Notes: generated by a model from the letters alone, not told the origin. Positions 38,297-47,936 are shown, counted from the first letter of the stretch. The stretch: 64,000 bases of DNA from Thiohalophilus sp031581315 (GCF_031581315.1 NZ_JAVLAZ010000001.1:1-64000), one strand, 5' to 3'. A program made the numbers and translations.

Positions 38297-38794
38297 GTGT
38301 CTGTTTTTGCCGTTGATAAACTGATCAGTGAAGCGCGCCGACTGGCCGCCGAGTACCGCCGTGCTACCGGCAAGTCGCTCCCCATCAGCAGCGAAATCGC
38401 CCGGCACGATGCCTGTGTGCATCTGGATCTGGAGCCCTGCGAGCAGGACGCGGCCGGGTACGATGCCGTGAGCCGTGACGGGAACGAACAGCGTATCCAG
38501 ATCAAGGGCCGGGCGATCTTCGATGAAAGCAAATCGGGGCAGCGCATCGGCCAGCTCAAGCTGGAACAGGATTGGGATGCCGTGGTGCTGGTGCTGATGG
38601 ATGAAGACTTCGACAGTTTCGAAATCTATCAGGCCCGGCGGGACGAGGTGCTCGACGCGCTGCACGACAGCCCGCGCAACAAACGGGGCGCCATGTCGGT
38701 CGCCCGCTTTCGCAATATCGCCCGACTGGTCTGGACCCGGGAGGAGGGGCGTCTCGAAGAACCGTCCCGGGATCCCATCAACAACCCTGAGTAA
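38297..38794 (+). CDS. Conserved hypothetical protein, possible PD-(D/E)XK-like fold
   Basis: 165 residues from GTG 38297; GTG 38288 is equally possible. Both lie downstream of a TACAAT -10-like box at 38261-38266, which rules out the longest frame. The middle has AGYDAVSRDG, then RIQIKGRAI, then DWDAVVLVLMDEDF and FEIYQARRDEVLDAL. The D...Q-x-K pattern between strands and the following helix resembles PD-(D/E)XK nuclease folds, but without a certain catalytic set. It lies just upstream of the YoaA helicase. Function unknown. Confidence 0.55.
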   Translation: MSVFAVDKLISEARRLAAEYRRATGKSLPISSEIARHDACVHLDLEPCEQDAAGYDAVSRDGNEQRIQIKGRAIFDESKSGQRIGQLKLEQDWDAVVLVLMDEDFDSFEIYQARRDEVLDALHDSPRNKRGAMSVARFRNIARLVWTREEGRLEEPSRDPINNPE

Positions 38795-38804
38795 CGATAT
38801 CCCT

Positions 38805-40733
38805 GTGGATAGCCCCGACGAGATTCTCGGTCAGTATGGCCCGTTCGCCCGCGAGGTGGACGGCTTTGCCCCGCGTGCCGAGCAGCAGGCCATGGCCGGG
38901 GCGGTTGCTGAGGCGTTGGAGGACGGCCATCACCTGATCGTCGAGGCGGGCACCGGCACCGGCAAGACCTTCGCCTATCTGGTGCCGGCGTTATTGTCGG
39001 GTCGCAAGGTGGTGGTCTCCACCGGCACGCGCAATCTGCAGGATCAGCTGTTTCATCGCGATCTGCCGGTGGTGCGCCAGGCCCTGCAGGTGCCGGTCAG
39101 CGTGGCATTGTTAAAAGGCCGCAGCAATTACCTGTGTCTGCATCGCCTGCAACTGGCCGAGGAGACGGCCACCCAGAACCCGGCCGAGATGAAAAAACTG
39201 CAGCGCATACGCGACTGGTCCGGACGGACCCGCCGTGGCGACATCGCCGAACTGCCCGAGGTGGACGAGCAGGACATAATCTGGGCCAAGGTGACGTCCA
39301 CCGCCGACAACTGTCTGGGGCAGGAGTGCGACTACTACGATCGCTGTCACCTGGTGGAGGCGCGGCGCGAGGCGCAGGGGGCCGATGTGGTGGTGATCAA
39401 TCATCATTTACTGTTTGCCGACATGGCGTTGCGTGAGACCGGTTTTGGCGAACTGTTGCCCACGGCCGAGGCGTTTATTATCGATGAGGCCCATCAACTG
39501 CCGGAAGTGGCCTCGGGCTTTTTCGGCACCGCCCTGAGTGCCAACCAGCTGCTGGAGCTGGCGCGCGACAGCCGCGATGAATATATCAACGAGATTAACG
39601 AAGATCGGGAAGTGACCCGCCTGGCCGATCAACTGGAGAAGGCCGTGCGTGACATGCGCCTGCTGTTCAAGCAACCGGGGCAGCGCGGTAACTGGAAGGA
39701 ACTGGCTAACCGCGCCGATATGCGGGAAGTTACCGCTCAGATCAACCGGCGGCTCAGTGATCTGCAAAACGCACTGGAACCCTGCGCGCCGCGCAGCAAG
39801 GCGCTGGATAAATGTTATCAACGGGCGCGGGAATTGACCGACCGTTTCGGGCTGCTCACGGCCGTGCATGACAGTGATGATATTCACTGGTACGAAGTCC
39901 ATCAGCGCAGTTTTACCCTGCATCTGACCCCGCTGGATATTGCCGGCAATTTTCGTGAACAACTGGCCGCGTCGTCGGCCAGCTGGATCTTTACCTCGGC
40001 GACTCTGGCGGTGGCCGACCGGTTCGATCATTATCAGCAGCGGCTGGGACTGGAAGAGGCCGATACCGCGCGCTGGGACAGCCCGTTCGACTTCGCTCGT
40101 CAGACGCTGTTGTATCTGCCCCAGGCGATGCCGGCCCCGAACGCCCCGGACTACACGGCCAGTGTGGTCGAGCAGGCTCGCGAGGTGTTGTCGGTGACCG
40201 ACGGACGGGCGTTTATGCTGTTTACCAGCCACCGTGCCCTGCAGGAAGCCGCGGATCTGCTGCGCGACCGGTTGCCGTGGCCGTTGTTTGTCCAGGGCGA
40301 GGCGCCGCGTGATGTCCTGCTGGAGCAGTTTCGTCGCGCCGGCAACGGGGTGTTGCTCGGCACCAGTAGCTTCTGGGAAGGGGTGGATGTGCGCGGCGAG
40401 GCACTCTCCTGTGTGATTATCGACAAGCTGCCGTTTGCCTCACCGGGCGATCCGGTCCTGCAGGCGCGGATCGAGGCCTTGCAAAAACAGGGCATCAATG
40501 CATTTATGAACTTTCAGTTACCGGCGGCGGTGATCACCCTGAAACAGGGGGCGGGGCGATTGATTCGCGATGTGAATGATTACGGTCTGCTGATGATCTG
40601 CGATCCCCGCCTGCACAACAAGCCGTATGGCCGGGTCTTTTTACAATCCCTGCCACCCATGCCGCAAACCCGTTCCCTGCGCGAGGTGCGCGACTTTTTC
40701 AAACAGCGACAGAAACAGGCGGCGCCGGCATGA
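38805..40733 (+). CDS. yoaA: YoaA/DinG-type Fe-S helicase (XPD-like)
   Basis: 642 residues from GTG 38805, matching YoaA length; the longer frame overlaps the previous gene and is a reading artefact. Walker A GTGTGKTFAYLV, a four-Cys Fe-S cluster region (YLCLHRL, CLGQECDYYDRC), DEAH box IIDEAHQLPE, and helicase motifs SFWEGVD and QGAGRLIRD. A 5'-3' DNA helicase of the XPD branch implicated in replication-stress repair. It overlaps tsaB by 4 bp, the same pair as in E. coli. Confidence 0.92.
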   Translation: MDSPDEILGQYGPFAREVDGFAPRAEQQAMAGAVAEALEDGHHLIVEAGTGTGKTFAYLVPALLSGRKVVVSTGTRNLQDQLFHRDLPVVRQALQVPVSVALLKGRSNYLCLHRLQLAEETATQNPAEMKKLQRIRDWSGRTRRGDIAELPEVDEQDIIWAKVTSTADNCLGQECDYYDRCHLVEARREAQGADVVVINHHLLFADMALRETGFGELLPTAEAFIIDEAHQLPEVASGFFGTALSANQLLELARDSRDEYINEINEDREVTRLADQLEKAVRDMRLLFKQPGQRGNWKELANRADMREVTAQINRRLSDLQNALEPCAPRSKALDKCYQRARELTDRFGLLTAVHDSDDIHWYEVHQRSFTLHLTPLDIAGNFREQLAASSASWIFTSATLAVADRFDHYQQRLGLEEADTARWDSPFDFARQTLLYLPQAMPAPNAPDYTASVVEQAREVLSVTDGRAFMLFTSHRALQEAADLLRDRLPWPLFVQGEAPRDVLLEQFRRAGNGVLLGTSSFWEGVDVRGEALSCVIIDKLPFASPGDPVLQARIEALQKQGINAFMNFQLPAAVITLKQGAGRLIRDVNDYGLLMICDPRLHNKPYGRVFLQSLPPMPQTRSLREVRDFFKQRQKQAAPA

Positions 40734-41386
40734 AGATTCTGGCCCTGGATGCGGTGACCGAGGCCTGTTCGGCGGCACTGTGGATCGACGGCGAGACACA
40801 CCAGCGCTATGCGGTGGCGCCGCGCGAACATACCCGCCTGATCCTGCCCATGGTGGATGAACTGTTGCAGGAGGCGGATCTGAAACTGACGGATCTGGAT
40901 CTCATCGCTTTCGATCACGGGCCTGGCTCCTTTACCGGCATCCGGGTGACCATGAGTGTGTTGCAGGGACTGGCCTTTGCGGCCCGCTTGCCGGTGCTGG
41001 GCATCTCCAGCCTGGCGGCCCTGGCCCAGTCCGCGTACCGGGTGCATGATGCCCGGGAGGTGCTGAGCCTGATCGACGCGCGCATGAATGAGCTCTACTG
41101 GGGCGTGTACCGGTTGCAGGGCGAGCTGATGCAATTGCAGGACGAGGAGGGCGTGGCGCCACTGGCGGCGTTGCCCGCCTGCGAAAAGTGCCAGCTCATC
41201 GGCAGTGGTGTGAGTGCCTACACGAACGACTTGCACCAGGCCGGCTATTCCGGACTCATTGAGGATGAACTTTTACGTTATCCCCGTGCCGAATATCTCG
41301 CCGAACTGGCCGCGGCCAGTGCCGATCAGGCCGTGACGGTGGAGGCAGCCGAACCGGTCTATTTGCGCAACAAGGTGACCGGCTGA
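40730..41386 (+). CDS. tsaB: tRNA t6A biosynthesis protein TsaB
   Basis: 218 residues. ASKHA-fold protein with LALDAVTEACSAAL, REHTRLILPMVDELL, and the characteristic FDHGPGSFTGIRVTMSVLQGL. It partners TsaD, TsaC and TsaE in making N6-threonylcarbamoyladenosine at position 37 of ANN-decoding tRNAs. Start and overlap with yoaA are clear. Confidence 0.93.
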   Translation: MKILALDAVTEACSAALWIDGETHQRYAVAPREHTRLILPMVDELLQEADLKLTDLDLIAFDHGPGSFTGIRVTMSVLQGLAFAARLPVLGISSLAALAQSAYRVHDAREVLSLIDARMNELYWGVYRLQGELMQLQDEEGVAPLAALPACEKCQLIGSGVSAYTNDLHQAGYSGLIEDELLRYPRAEYLAELAAASADQAVTVEAAEPVYLRNKVTG

Positions 41387-41464
41387 CTTGAGCCGATGCC
41401 GCGGCCTTGGTAGGCTTGCTGCTTCTTCCACAGGATGCCTGTTAAATCGAAGAGGGACGCCGTA

Positions 41465-41952
41465 ATGACCACCTTGTCCACCCGGATCATTTTCCCGTTA
41501 CTGGCGCTATGCCTGTTTCTAAGCGGCGCCCCGGTCAATGCCCTGGCAGCGGAAGACAAGGCCCAGAGCGATTCCCGCGTCTACGTCAAAAAAGTCAAAA
41601 AGCCGTTACCGGAAGTCTACAGCAAGGTCTTTACCGCCATGGAAAACGGCGGCTATTTCGTCCTGTTTGAACCCAACCTGGGGAAGAACCTGGAACACTT
41701 CGCCCAGCGCTGGGGCGATGATTACAATAAAAACAAGATCGAGGAAATCCGCAGCCTGATTTTCAGCAATGCCTGGTATGTGAATCAGATGAGCAATGCC
41801 GATCCCGAACTGCTGGCGCTCTCGCCATTGCACCTGACCTTTATCTACAAGGACGGCATGACCACCATGCTGTTCATCCGCCCCTCCGCCGTCGCCGCCA
41901 ACAGCCCCGCCAGGAACGTCGCTACCGAACTCGAAAACGACGTCATCAACAC
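41465..41952 (+). CDS. Exported DUF302-like protein, 3' end lost in gap
   Basis: 162 readable codons. ATG 41465 was chosen over an upstream in-frame start because it begins a good signal peptide (IIFPLLALCLFLSGAPVNALA). The mature part, VYVKKVKKPLPEVYSKVFTA, then GYFVLFEPNLGKNLEHFAQR and HLTFIYKDGMTTMLFIRPS, resembles DUF302-type periplasmic proteins. The frame runs into 100 N; its end is unknown. Function of the family is not established. Confidence 0.6.
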
Positions 41953-42052
41953 NNNNNNNNNNNNNNNNNNNNNNNNNNNNNNNNNNNNNNNNNNNNNNNN
42001 NNNNNNNNNNNNNNNNNNNNNNNNNNNNNNNNNNNNNNNNNNNNNNNNNNNN
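41953..42052. other. Assembly gap (100 N)
   Basis: Exactly 100 undetermined bases. It removes the 3' ends of two convergent genes, dapE and the DUF302-like gene. About 140 codons of dapE are missing, so the real gap should exceed 100 bp if dapE is intact. Confidence 0.98.
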
Positions 42053-42756
42053 TTGCTGATCTGGAACGTCGTGGGCGGGAAGTGATCGTTACCCTGATCC
42101 CATTCGCTGTTTACCAGCTCCTGCAGGGCCGGGGCAAAAAAATGGATCGGGTTTTTCGCCAGGTGCGGATAGGCAACATGCCCCTGTTTGCCGCGCACGG
42201 TGAGAATCGCGCCGAGCGAACCCCGGCGTCCATTTTTGATCACATCGCCCACCTTGTCGGTGCTGGAAGGCTCACCGACCAGACACCAGTCGATTTTTTC
42301 ATTGCGTCGTTCCAGCGTCTCGACGACCTTGACGGTGCCGTTGATCGAGGGACCTTCCTCGTCACTGGTGATCAAAAAGCCAATAGAGCCGCCATGTTCG
42401 GGATGGTTTTGCACGAAGCGTTCGCAGGCAGTCACCATTGCCGCGATGGAGCTTTTCATATCCGCCGCGCCCCGGCCATAGAGTTGGCCCTCATGCTCGG
42501 TGGGTGTGAAGGGCGGGAATTGCCAGTTCGATTCGGGGCCGGTCGGTACCACATCGGTATGGCCGGCGAAGACGAACAAGGGGCCCTGATCCCCGCGTCG
42601 CGCCCAGAGATTGTCCACGTCCTCGAAACGCATTGATTCAAGTGAAAACCCCAGCGCTGCAAGCCTTTCTCCCAGCAGGGACTGGCAATCAGCGTCCCTG
42701 GGTGTGACGGACGGGCAGGCAATGAGTTCCTTGGCAAGTTTTAGTGTGGCGGACAT
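42053..42756 (-). CDS. dapE: Succinyl-diaminopimelate desuccinylase, N-terminal part (3' end in gap)
   Basis: About 234 codons from ATG 42756 (MSATLKLAKELIACPSVTP). An M20 zinc peptidase: first metal motif FAGHTDVVPTGP, then YGRGAADMKSSIAA and TSDEEGPSINGT, and WCLVGEPSS. DapE hydrolyses N-succinyl-LL-diaminopimelate to LL-DAP in lysine and peptidoglycan synthesis. The usual length is about 375, so roughly 140 residues are hidden in the gap. dapD and dapC lie 4-6 kb away on the same strand, separated by the GGDEF/PhnD pair. Confidence 0.92.
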
Positions 42757-42820
42757 TGAATTCAACCGGTAAAACGTCAGATGGCCATTATATACAAGAC
42801 GGGCTGGAAACGCAGCGGGA

Positions 42821-45631
42821 TTAGCCGATGAGAGGGGAGGGTCTGTCGATACCGTAGCCCTGTGCGAAATCGACACCGATAGTACGCAGGGTTTTGAGAA
42901 TTTCCTCGTTTTCCACAAATTCAGCGATCGTCATGATACCCATCGCGTGGCCAACCTCATTGATTGCTTTGACCATCACATAATCGATCGGGTTATCGTT
43001 AATATCCTTGACGAAGCTGCCATCGATTTTCAGATAATCCACAGACAGGTTTTTGAGATAAGTGAATGAGCTCAACCCGCTACCAAAATCGTCGAGTGCG
43101 AATCGGCAACCGAGCTTTTTGAGTTCACGGATAAAACGCTCGGCCGTGGTCAGGTGAGTGATGGCCGAGGTTTCGGTGATCTCGAAACAGATGTTTGAGG
43201 GCTCGATCTGGTATTCATGCAGTTTGTGTTTGACATGGCTTAAAAAATCGTTATCACCGAGGCTGTTGCCGGAGATATTGATGGTGATTGAAATCGGGTT
43301 TTTCTGAAGATAGAAGAAAGCGTTGTCAATGACCCATTTGTCGATTGCCGGCATCAGGTTGTAGCGTTCGGCAGCCGGGATGAAAGTGAATGGGGGAACA
43401 ATATTATTATTCTGATCCAGCATTCTGACAAGAACTTCCTTGTGTTCTCTGTACGGACTGTCCGGAGAAACAGGAACAATCGACTGAGCATAAAGGATAA
43501 AACGGTCTTCTTCCAGGGCCTTTTTGATATGTGTGACCCATTGCATTTCATGATGGCGTTGGGATAATTCCTCATCATCGGGCTGATAAACATGAATCCG
43601 GTTGCGCCCGAGATCTTTCGCGGCGTAGCAGGCGATGTCTGCAGAACTGAGAATGCCGGCAATATCGTGACTTTTAGAATTGATTTCTATTACGCCGATG
43701 CTAACCCCGGTATCGAAGGCTTTGTCTTTCCATACGAAGCGAAAATCATTAACTGCATCTCGCAATTTATTGGCGATTTTCAGCGCTCTGTCGGTATTGC
43801 AACGATTCAATAGAACACCGAATTCGTCGCCCCCAAGCCGAGCCAGAGTATCACTTTCTCGGACCTGCTTCTGGAGCAGGAAGGCGAGTTGCTTCAGGAG
43901 CTCATCCCCGGCAATGTGGCCGCTGGTGTCATTGACTACCTTGAACTGATCGAGATCCAGATACAGGAAGGTATGGACTTCATTATCCTGATGTGCGCTG
44001 TCGAGTGATTTTTTGAGTCTGTTTTCCAGTTCGCTGCGATTAATGAGTCCGGTGAGAACATCATGGCTCGCCTGCCAGGTCATCTCGCGCGTCAATTGCC
44101 GGGTAACGGCGACATCATGGAATACCATGATGGCGCCGATCAACCGACCTTCCTGATCGCGTATCGGCGCGGCGGAATCCTCTATGGCGTGACCGATTTC
44201 CCGGTGGTTGATAAGCAGCGTATCCGGTTCGAGATCGACCACGACACCCTGTTCCAGGCAGCGTCGAATCGGGTTTTCTACAGGGTCGCCCGTATCTTCA
44301 TTTTTGAGGGTGATGATTTCGTCGAGTTGCTTGCCCAGGACATCCTGGGTGGCATAGGCGATGACGCTCTCCGCCACCGGGTTCATGAAATTGATTTTAC
44401 CCTTCTCGTCAGTGGTAATGACTCCATCACCGATAGAATGGAGTGTGACCATTGCCCGCTCTTTTTCATCAAATAGCTGTCGTTCTATTTCTTTTTCTTC
44501 TGTGATATCGGTACTCGTTCCGACAAGCCGGTAAGCTTTGCTCTTATTGTCCCTGACAGCGATGCCGCGTTCCATGTGCCAGCGATATGTGCCATCTCGA
44601 TGGCGCATGCGCAAGGTCTGTTCATAATGCTCGATATTACCTTCGAGATAATCCTTTACATGCTGCTCGACGAGAGGCCGATCATCCGGATGTACGCGAT
44701 CGGTCCATTCGTCCCGTGATTCGGTGATCTCTTGTTCACTGTATCCCAGCATTTGTTTCCAGCGCGGGGAGTAATAGACAGTATGGGAGTTGATATCCCA
44801 GTCCCATAGTCCGTCATTGGTCCCCTGCATCGCCAGGTTGAAGCGCTCCTCGCTTTCGGCCAGCTTTTCCTGCGCCAGCCAGATTTTGAATTCATTTTCA
44901 TTCAGTGTATCCAGCATCTGGTTGAAATCTCTGGCGAGTTGACCCAGTTCGTCATGCCGGTCAATGTTGGCGCGAATATGGCGCTGGCCGTGGGTGATGC
45001 CGTCGGCTATAGTGAGTAGTTGCCGCAGACCACCGGTCAGTCCACGAGCCATCAGATAGGCAAACAGGGTACCGACGGCAATTGCGATAAACGTATAAAT
45101 CAGACCTTTTATTGTTACGATCTGCAAGCCTTCGCTAATACGCTCCTGACTCAGTCCAATGCGTGCCCAGCCAATAAGGTTTCCGTTGGTGATGACCGGG
45201 GCGGCAATGTCCACAAGACGGTTGTTATCTATCAGGACCTGCAAGCTGTTGCTCTTCTGAAGTCGCTTGCTGACATTGTCAATTAAATAAAATCCGGTTT
45301 TATCCGTGTCAGTATGCCCCAGCACCCGGCCATCAGGGTTGATGACCATGGCATATTCCAGCGTCGGGTAGGTTGACTGGCTGTCTATGATCTCTTCCAG
45401 GCCGATAACATCATTGGAAAGAACCCACGATGTACTGTTGGCCGCCAGGCTGCGTGCCAGACTTCTTGCCTGATCGAGACTCTGTTGATGTAGAAAATGA
45501 CTCTGACGCTCGACCAGGTCATAAACAAAGATGGTCATCAATACGGCATGAACCAGCGCAATTCCCAGCATTAATTGACGCCGGATTGACGCTGTCCAGA
45601 ATTTTCTTGCTGTATCGATAAGCCTGGTCAT
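42821..45631 (-). CDS. Membrane sensor with HAMP, two PAS, GGDEF and EAL domains
   Basis: 936 residues. TM1 is at about 20-40, a periplasmic sensor at about 41-170, TM2 at about 173-195, then HAMP. Two PAS domains follow, the first with YSPRWKQMLGYS and the second with SIGDGVITTDEKG. The diguanylate cyclase site GGDEF is intact (RLGGDEFGVL). In the EAL domain the signature reads EVL (HKEVLVRML), but the other residues are present: FEITET, ALDDFGSG, LKIDGSFV, AEFVEN. It may make and degrade c-di-GMP. It starts one base after a PhnD-like lipoprotein gene, the likely periplasmic input. Confidence 0.92.
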   Translation of the reverse strand: MTRLIDTARKFWTASIRRQLMLGIALVHAVLMTIFVYDLVERQSHFLHQQSLDQARSLARSLAANSTSWVLSNDVIGLEEIIDSQSTYPTLEYAMVINPDGRVLGHTDTDKTGFYLIDNVSKRLQKSNSLQVLIDNNRLVDIAAPVITNGNLIGWARIGLSQERISEGLQIVTIKGLIYTFIAIAVGTLFAYLMARGLTGGLRQLLTIADGITHGQRHIRANIDRHDELGQLARDFNQMLDTLNENEFKIWLAQEKLAESEERFNLAMQGTNDGLWDWDINSHTVYYSPRWKQMLGYSEQEITESRDEWTDRVHPDDRPLVEQHVKDYLEGNIEHYEQTLRMRHRDGTYRWHMERGIAVRDNKSKAYRLVGTSTDITEEKEIERQLFDEKERAMVTLHSIGDGVITTDEKGKINFMNPVAESVIAYATQDVLGKQLDEIITLKNEDTGDPVENPIRRCLEQGVVVDLEPDTLLINHREIGHAIEDSAAPIRDQEGRLIGAIMVFHDVAVTRQLTREMTWQASHDVLTGLINRSELENRLKKSLDSAHQDNEVHTFLYLDLDQFKVVNDTSGHIAGDELLKQLAFLLQKQVRESDTLARLGGDEFGVLLNRCNTDRALKIANKLRDAVNDFRFVWKDKAFDTGVSIGVIEINSKSHDIAGILSSADIACYAAKDLGRNRIHVYQPDDEELSQRHHEMQWVTHIKKALEEDRFILYAQSIVPVSPDSPYREHKEVLVRMLDQNNNIVPPFTFIPAAERYNLMPAIDKWVIDNAFFYLQKNPISITINISGNSLGDNDFLSHVKHKLHEYQIEPSNICFEITETSAITHLTTAERFIRELKKLGCRFALDDFGSGLSSFTYLKNLSVDYLKIDGSFVKDINDNPIDYVMVKAINEVGHAMGIMTIAEFVENEEILKTLRTIGVDFAQGYGIDRPSPLIG

Positions 45632-45632
45632 A

Positions 45633-46568
45633 TCACTTGATTGGCCTTACCTGGGCATTGAATTTATCCAAAAATTCAACTACTGGTTTGTAAGTAGTAT
45701 CGCTGGCGGGCTCGAACTTGCTTAATTCGATTTCATCAAGAATTTTCGCGCCTTGTTCATCGGTGTGCAGTTTGAATAATAAATCGGCAACCTGATCGAC
45801 GATTTCCGGGGCGATGTCGTTACGTACAACGAGTCCGTTGTTGGGTAAGGGTTCTGTTCGCCATACTATTTCCAGTTCCTGTGCCAGTTCCGGGCGCTCC
45901 TTGCTGATCGCTCGCCATGGTGGCGGCCAGGTTGCACCGGCCAGAGTGTTGCCCAGGTACACATTCATGATTGACGATTCCTGCGAGCCGACGTAACGGA
46001 TATCGATTTCCTCCGTCACATTCAGGCCGTTGGTCTGCAGGTAAAACTGCGGCATCATCGTCGCGGCAAGTGCCGTGGGGGCGGGGAAGCTGATGGCGTT
46101 ACCTTTTAACTGTCCTACATGGCGAATATTTTTGTCTTTGCGGGCCAGGATAATTCCCCGGAAGTTGTGATCATCTGCCATTTTACCGAACACATGGTAA
46201 TTATGTTGCAGTGAATTGACTGTCTGGTAGGGATTTGGCAGGGCAAAATGAAATCTTCCCGCATAAAGCTTTTTGTCGTAAGCCGCGTAGTTACGCGACG
46301 CTTCCAGTTTGAAGCGCACACCACCAATATGCTGGTTGAGGTAATCCACCAGTGGTCCGAATGTGAGGTAAAGTCGATTTGGATTGTGCAGGGGGTGAAC
46401 GCCAAAAAGGTAAAGAGGATCTTTGTCCGGCGCGCTTTCACTGTACTGTGGCTGATAGACAGGGCTCGAATCACGCTCGCATCCGGTAAGCAGACCGGTT
46501 GCCAGAATCAGCGGGTAAAAAGTACATCGGCAAAGTGCCGGTAACAATGCGGTAAAAGCTTTTGGCAT
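45633..46568 (-). CDS. PhnD-like binding lipoprotein paired with GGDEF/EAL sensor
   Basis: 311 residues. Lipobox LLTGCER (Cys about 29) anchors it to a membrane. PhnD-family features are YLFGVHPLHNPNRLYLTFGP, YAGRFHFALPNPYQTVNSL and HVGQLKGNAISFPAPTALAA. No transporter genes are near; instead the stop is one base before the GGDEF/EAL gene, implying a two-gene sensor unit. The ligand could be phosphate, phosphonate or another oxyanion; the sequence does not decide. It is related in type to the orphan at 15429-16250. Confidence 0.82.
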   Translation of the reverse strand: MPKAFTALLPALCRCTFYPLILATGLLTGCERDSSPVYQPQYSESAPDKDPLYLFGVHPLHNPNRLYLTFGPLVDYLNQHIGGVRFKLEASRNYAAYDKKLYAGRFHFALPNPYQTVNSLQHNYHVFGKMADDHNFRGIILARKDKNIRHVGQLKGNAISFPAPTALAATMMPQFYLQTNGLNVTEEIDIRYVGSQESSIMNVYLGNTLAGATWPPPWRAISKERPELAQELEIVWRTEPLPNNGLVVRNDIAPEIVDQVADLLFKLHTDEQGAKILDEIELSKFEPASDTTYKPVVEFLDKFNAQVRPIK

Positions 46569-46670
46569 CTGTCCAGTGACTACGGTTGGTGTTGTTGTAT
46601 CGGTTTGTCCGAATATGGCCAGTATATCGGCAAAAACCTTATAAAATTAACCGTTTATGGCAGAGGTTTT

Positions 46671-47015
46671 TTATTTTAACAATTTCAGGTAGTTATCTTT
46701 GGAAAATCCGATTACAAGCTGCTGGCCGGTGTCCAGCACCGGGCGGCGAATCAGAGTGGGATGGGCTGCCATCAGGGACACAGCGGCCTGTTGATCGAGA
46801 TTGGCGCGCTGGTTTTCATCAAGCTGGCGCCAGGTGGTACTGCGCCGGTTTAGCAGGGCCTCCCAGCCGAGCTGCCCGGCCCAGTCGCTGAGCTGGTCAC
46901 AATCCAGGCCGTCCTGGCGGAAGTCATGAAATGTGTAATCGAGTTCATGCTCTTCCAGCCAGCGACGGGCCTTTTTGACCGTGTCACAGTTTTTAATGCC
47001 GTACAGGATCAGCAT
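46671..47015 (-). CDS. ArsC/Spx-family thioredoxin-fold protein (YffB-like)
   Basis: 114 residues from ATG 47015; the longer open frame would overlap dapD. N-terminal YGIKNCDTVKKARRWLEE carries the conserved single Cys of the ArsC family, and TLIRRPVLDTG the cis-Pro region. E. coli YffB, beside dapE, is the closest match by context. Role unknown; arsenate reduction is unlikely without ars genes. It starts 7 bp after dapD and should be co-transcribed with it. Confidence 0.85.
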   Translation of the reverse strand: MLILYGIKNCDTVKKARRWLEEHELDYTFHDFRQDGLDCDQLSDWAGQLGWEALLNRRSTTWRQLDENQRANLDQQAAVSLMAAHPTLIRRPVLDTGQQLVIGFSKDNYLKLLK

Positions 47016-47022
47016 GTGGCGA

Positions 47023-47844
47023 TCAGATATCGCGCAGCAGTTCGTTAAGCCCAACCTTGCCGCGGGTTTTCTCGTCCACTTGTTTAACGATAACCGCACA
47101 GTAGAGGCTGTACTTGCCGTCTTTAGAGGGCAGGTTGCCGGAGACTACCACCGAGCCGGCGGGAATCCGGCCGAAAGTGATTTCATCGGTTTCGCGGTTG
47201 TAGATGCGGGTGCTCTGGCCCAGGTAAACCCCCATGGAGATGACCGAGCCTTCTTCAACGATGACTCCTTCGACCACCTCGGAGCGGGCGCCGATAAAGC
47301 AGTTATCTTCGATAATGGTGGGAGCGGCCTGCAACGGCTCGAGTACGCCGCCGATACCGACGCCGCCGGACAGATGCACGTTCTTACCGATCTGGGCGCA
47401 GGAACCGACCGTGGCCCAGGTATCGACCATGGTGCCGGAATCGACATAGGCGCCGATGTTTACATAGGAAGGCATCAGTACCACGCTGGGGGCGATATAG
47501 GCACCGCGACGCACGGTGGCCGGCGGGACCACGCGTACGCCGTCGGCACGGAAGTCGCGCGAGTTGTATTCGTTGTACTTGGCCGGCACTTTGTCGAAAT
47601 AATTGGTGAAGCCGCCTTTCATAAATTCATTATCGTGGATGCGGAAGGAGAGCAGTACGGCTTTTTTCAGCCATTCATTCACCACCCACTCGCCGTCTTT
47701 TTTCTCGGCAACCCGGGCTTCGCCCTTATCGAGCATGGCAATGGCTTCGCTGACCGCTTCCTTGACGATCGTATCCACGCTGCGCGGGGTAATATCGGCA
47801 CGGTTTTCGAAGGCGTTGTCGATGATATTGATGATGTCACTCAT
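47023..47844 (-). CDS. dapD: Tetrahydrodipicolinate N-succinyltransferase
   Basis: 273 residues, nearly the same as E. coli DapD (274). Left-handed beta-helix hexapeptide repeats are visible (GAYIAPSVVLMPSYVNIGAY, VGSCAQIGKNVHLSGG). Transfers succinyl from succinyl-CoA to tetrahydrodipicolinate in DAP/lysine synthesis. Lies between dapC and the arsC-like gene on the same strand. Confidence 0.96.
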   Translation of the reverse strand: MSDIINIIDNAFENRADITPRSVDTIVKEAVSEAIAMLDKGEARVAEKKDGEWVVNEWLKKAVLLSFRIHDNEFMKGGFTNYFDKVPAKYNEYNSRDFRADGVRVVPPATVRRGAYIAPSVVLMPSYVNIGAYVDSGTMVDTWATVGSCAQIGKNVHLSGGVGIGGVLEPLQAAPTIIEDNCFIGARSEVVEGVIVEEGSVISMGVYLGQSTRIYNRETDEITFGRIPAGSVVVSGNLPSKDGKYSLYCAVIVKQVDEKTRGKVGLNELLRDI

Positions 47845-47936
47845 GAAATTCTCCGCATTCTTGATTCACTGGGTGGTGGGCCCTCTGGCCACAACAGGGG
47901 GCGATTATACCGGCCCGGACCCGCTCTCGCAGCTTT

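Noticed and set aside
41435..42085. Plus-strand frame running through the N block, and the minus-strand extension of dapE to 41845
   Set aside because: Codons inside N are meaningless, and the sequence beyond the gap belongs to the gene on the opposite strand.
45633..46568. Phosphonate ABC transporter operon
   Set aside because: Only binding proteins occur (here and at 15429-16250); no permease, ATPase or C-P lyase gene is present.
46671..47015. Arsenate reductase function for the ArsC-family protein
   Set aside because: No ars genes nearby, and the dap context matches YffB-type proteins of unknown role.
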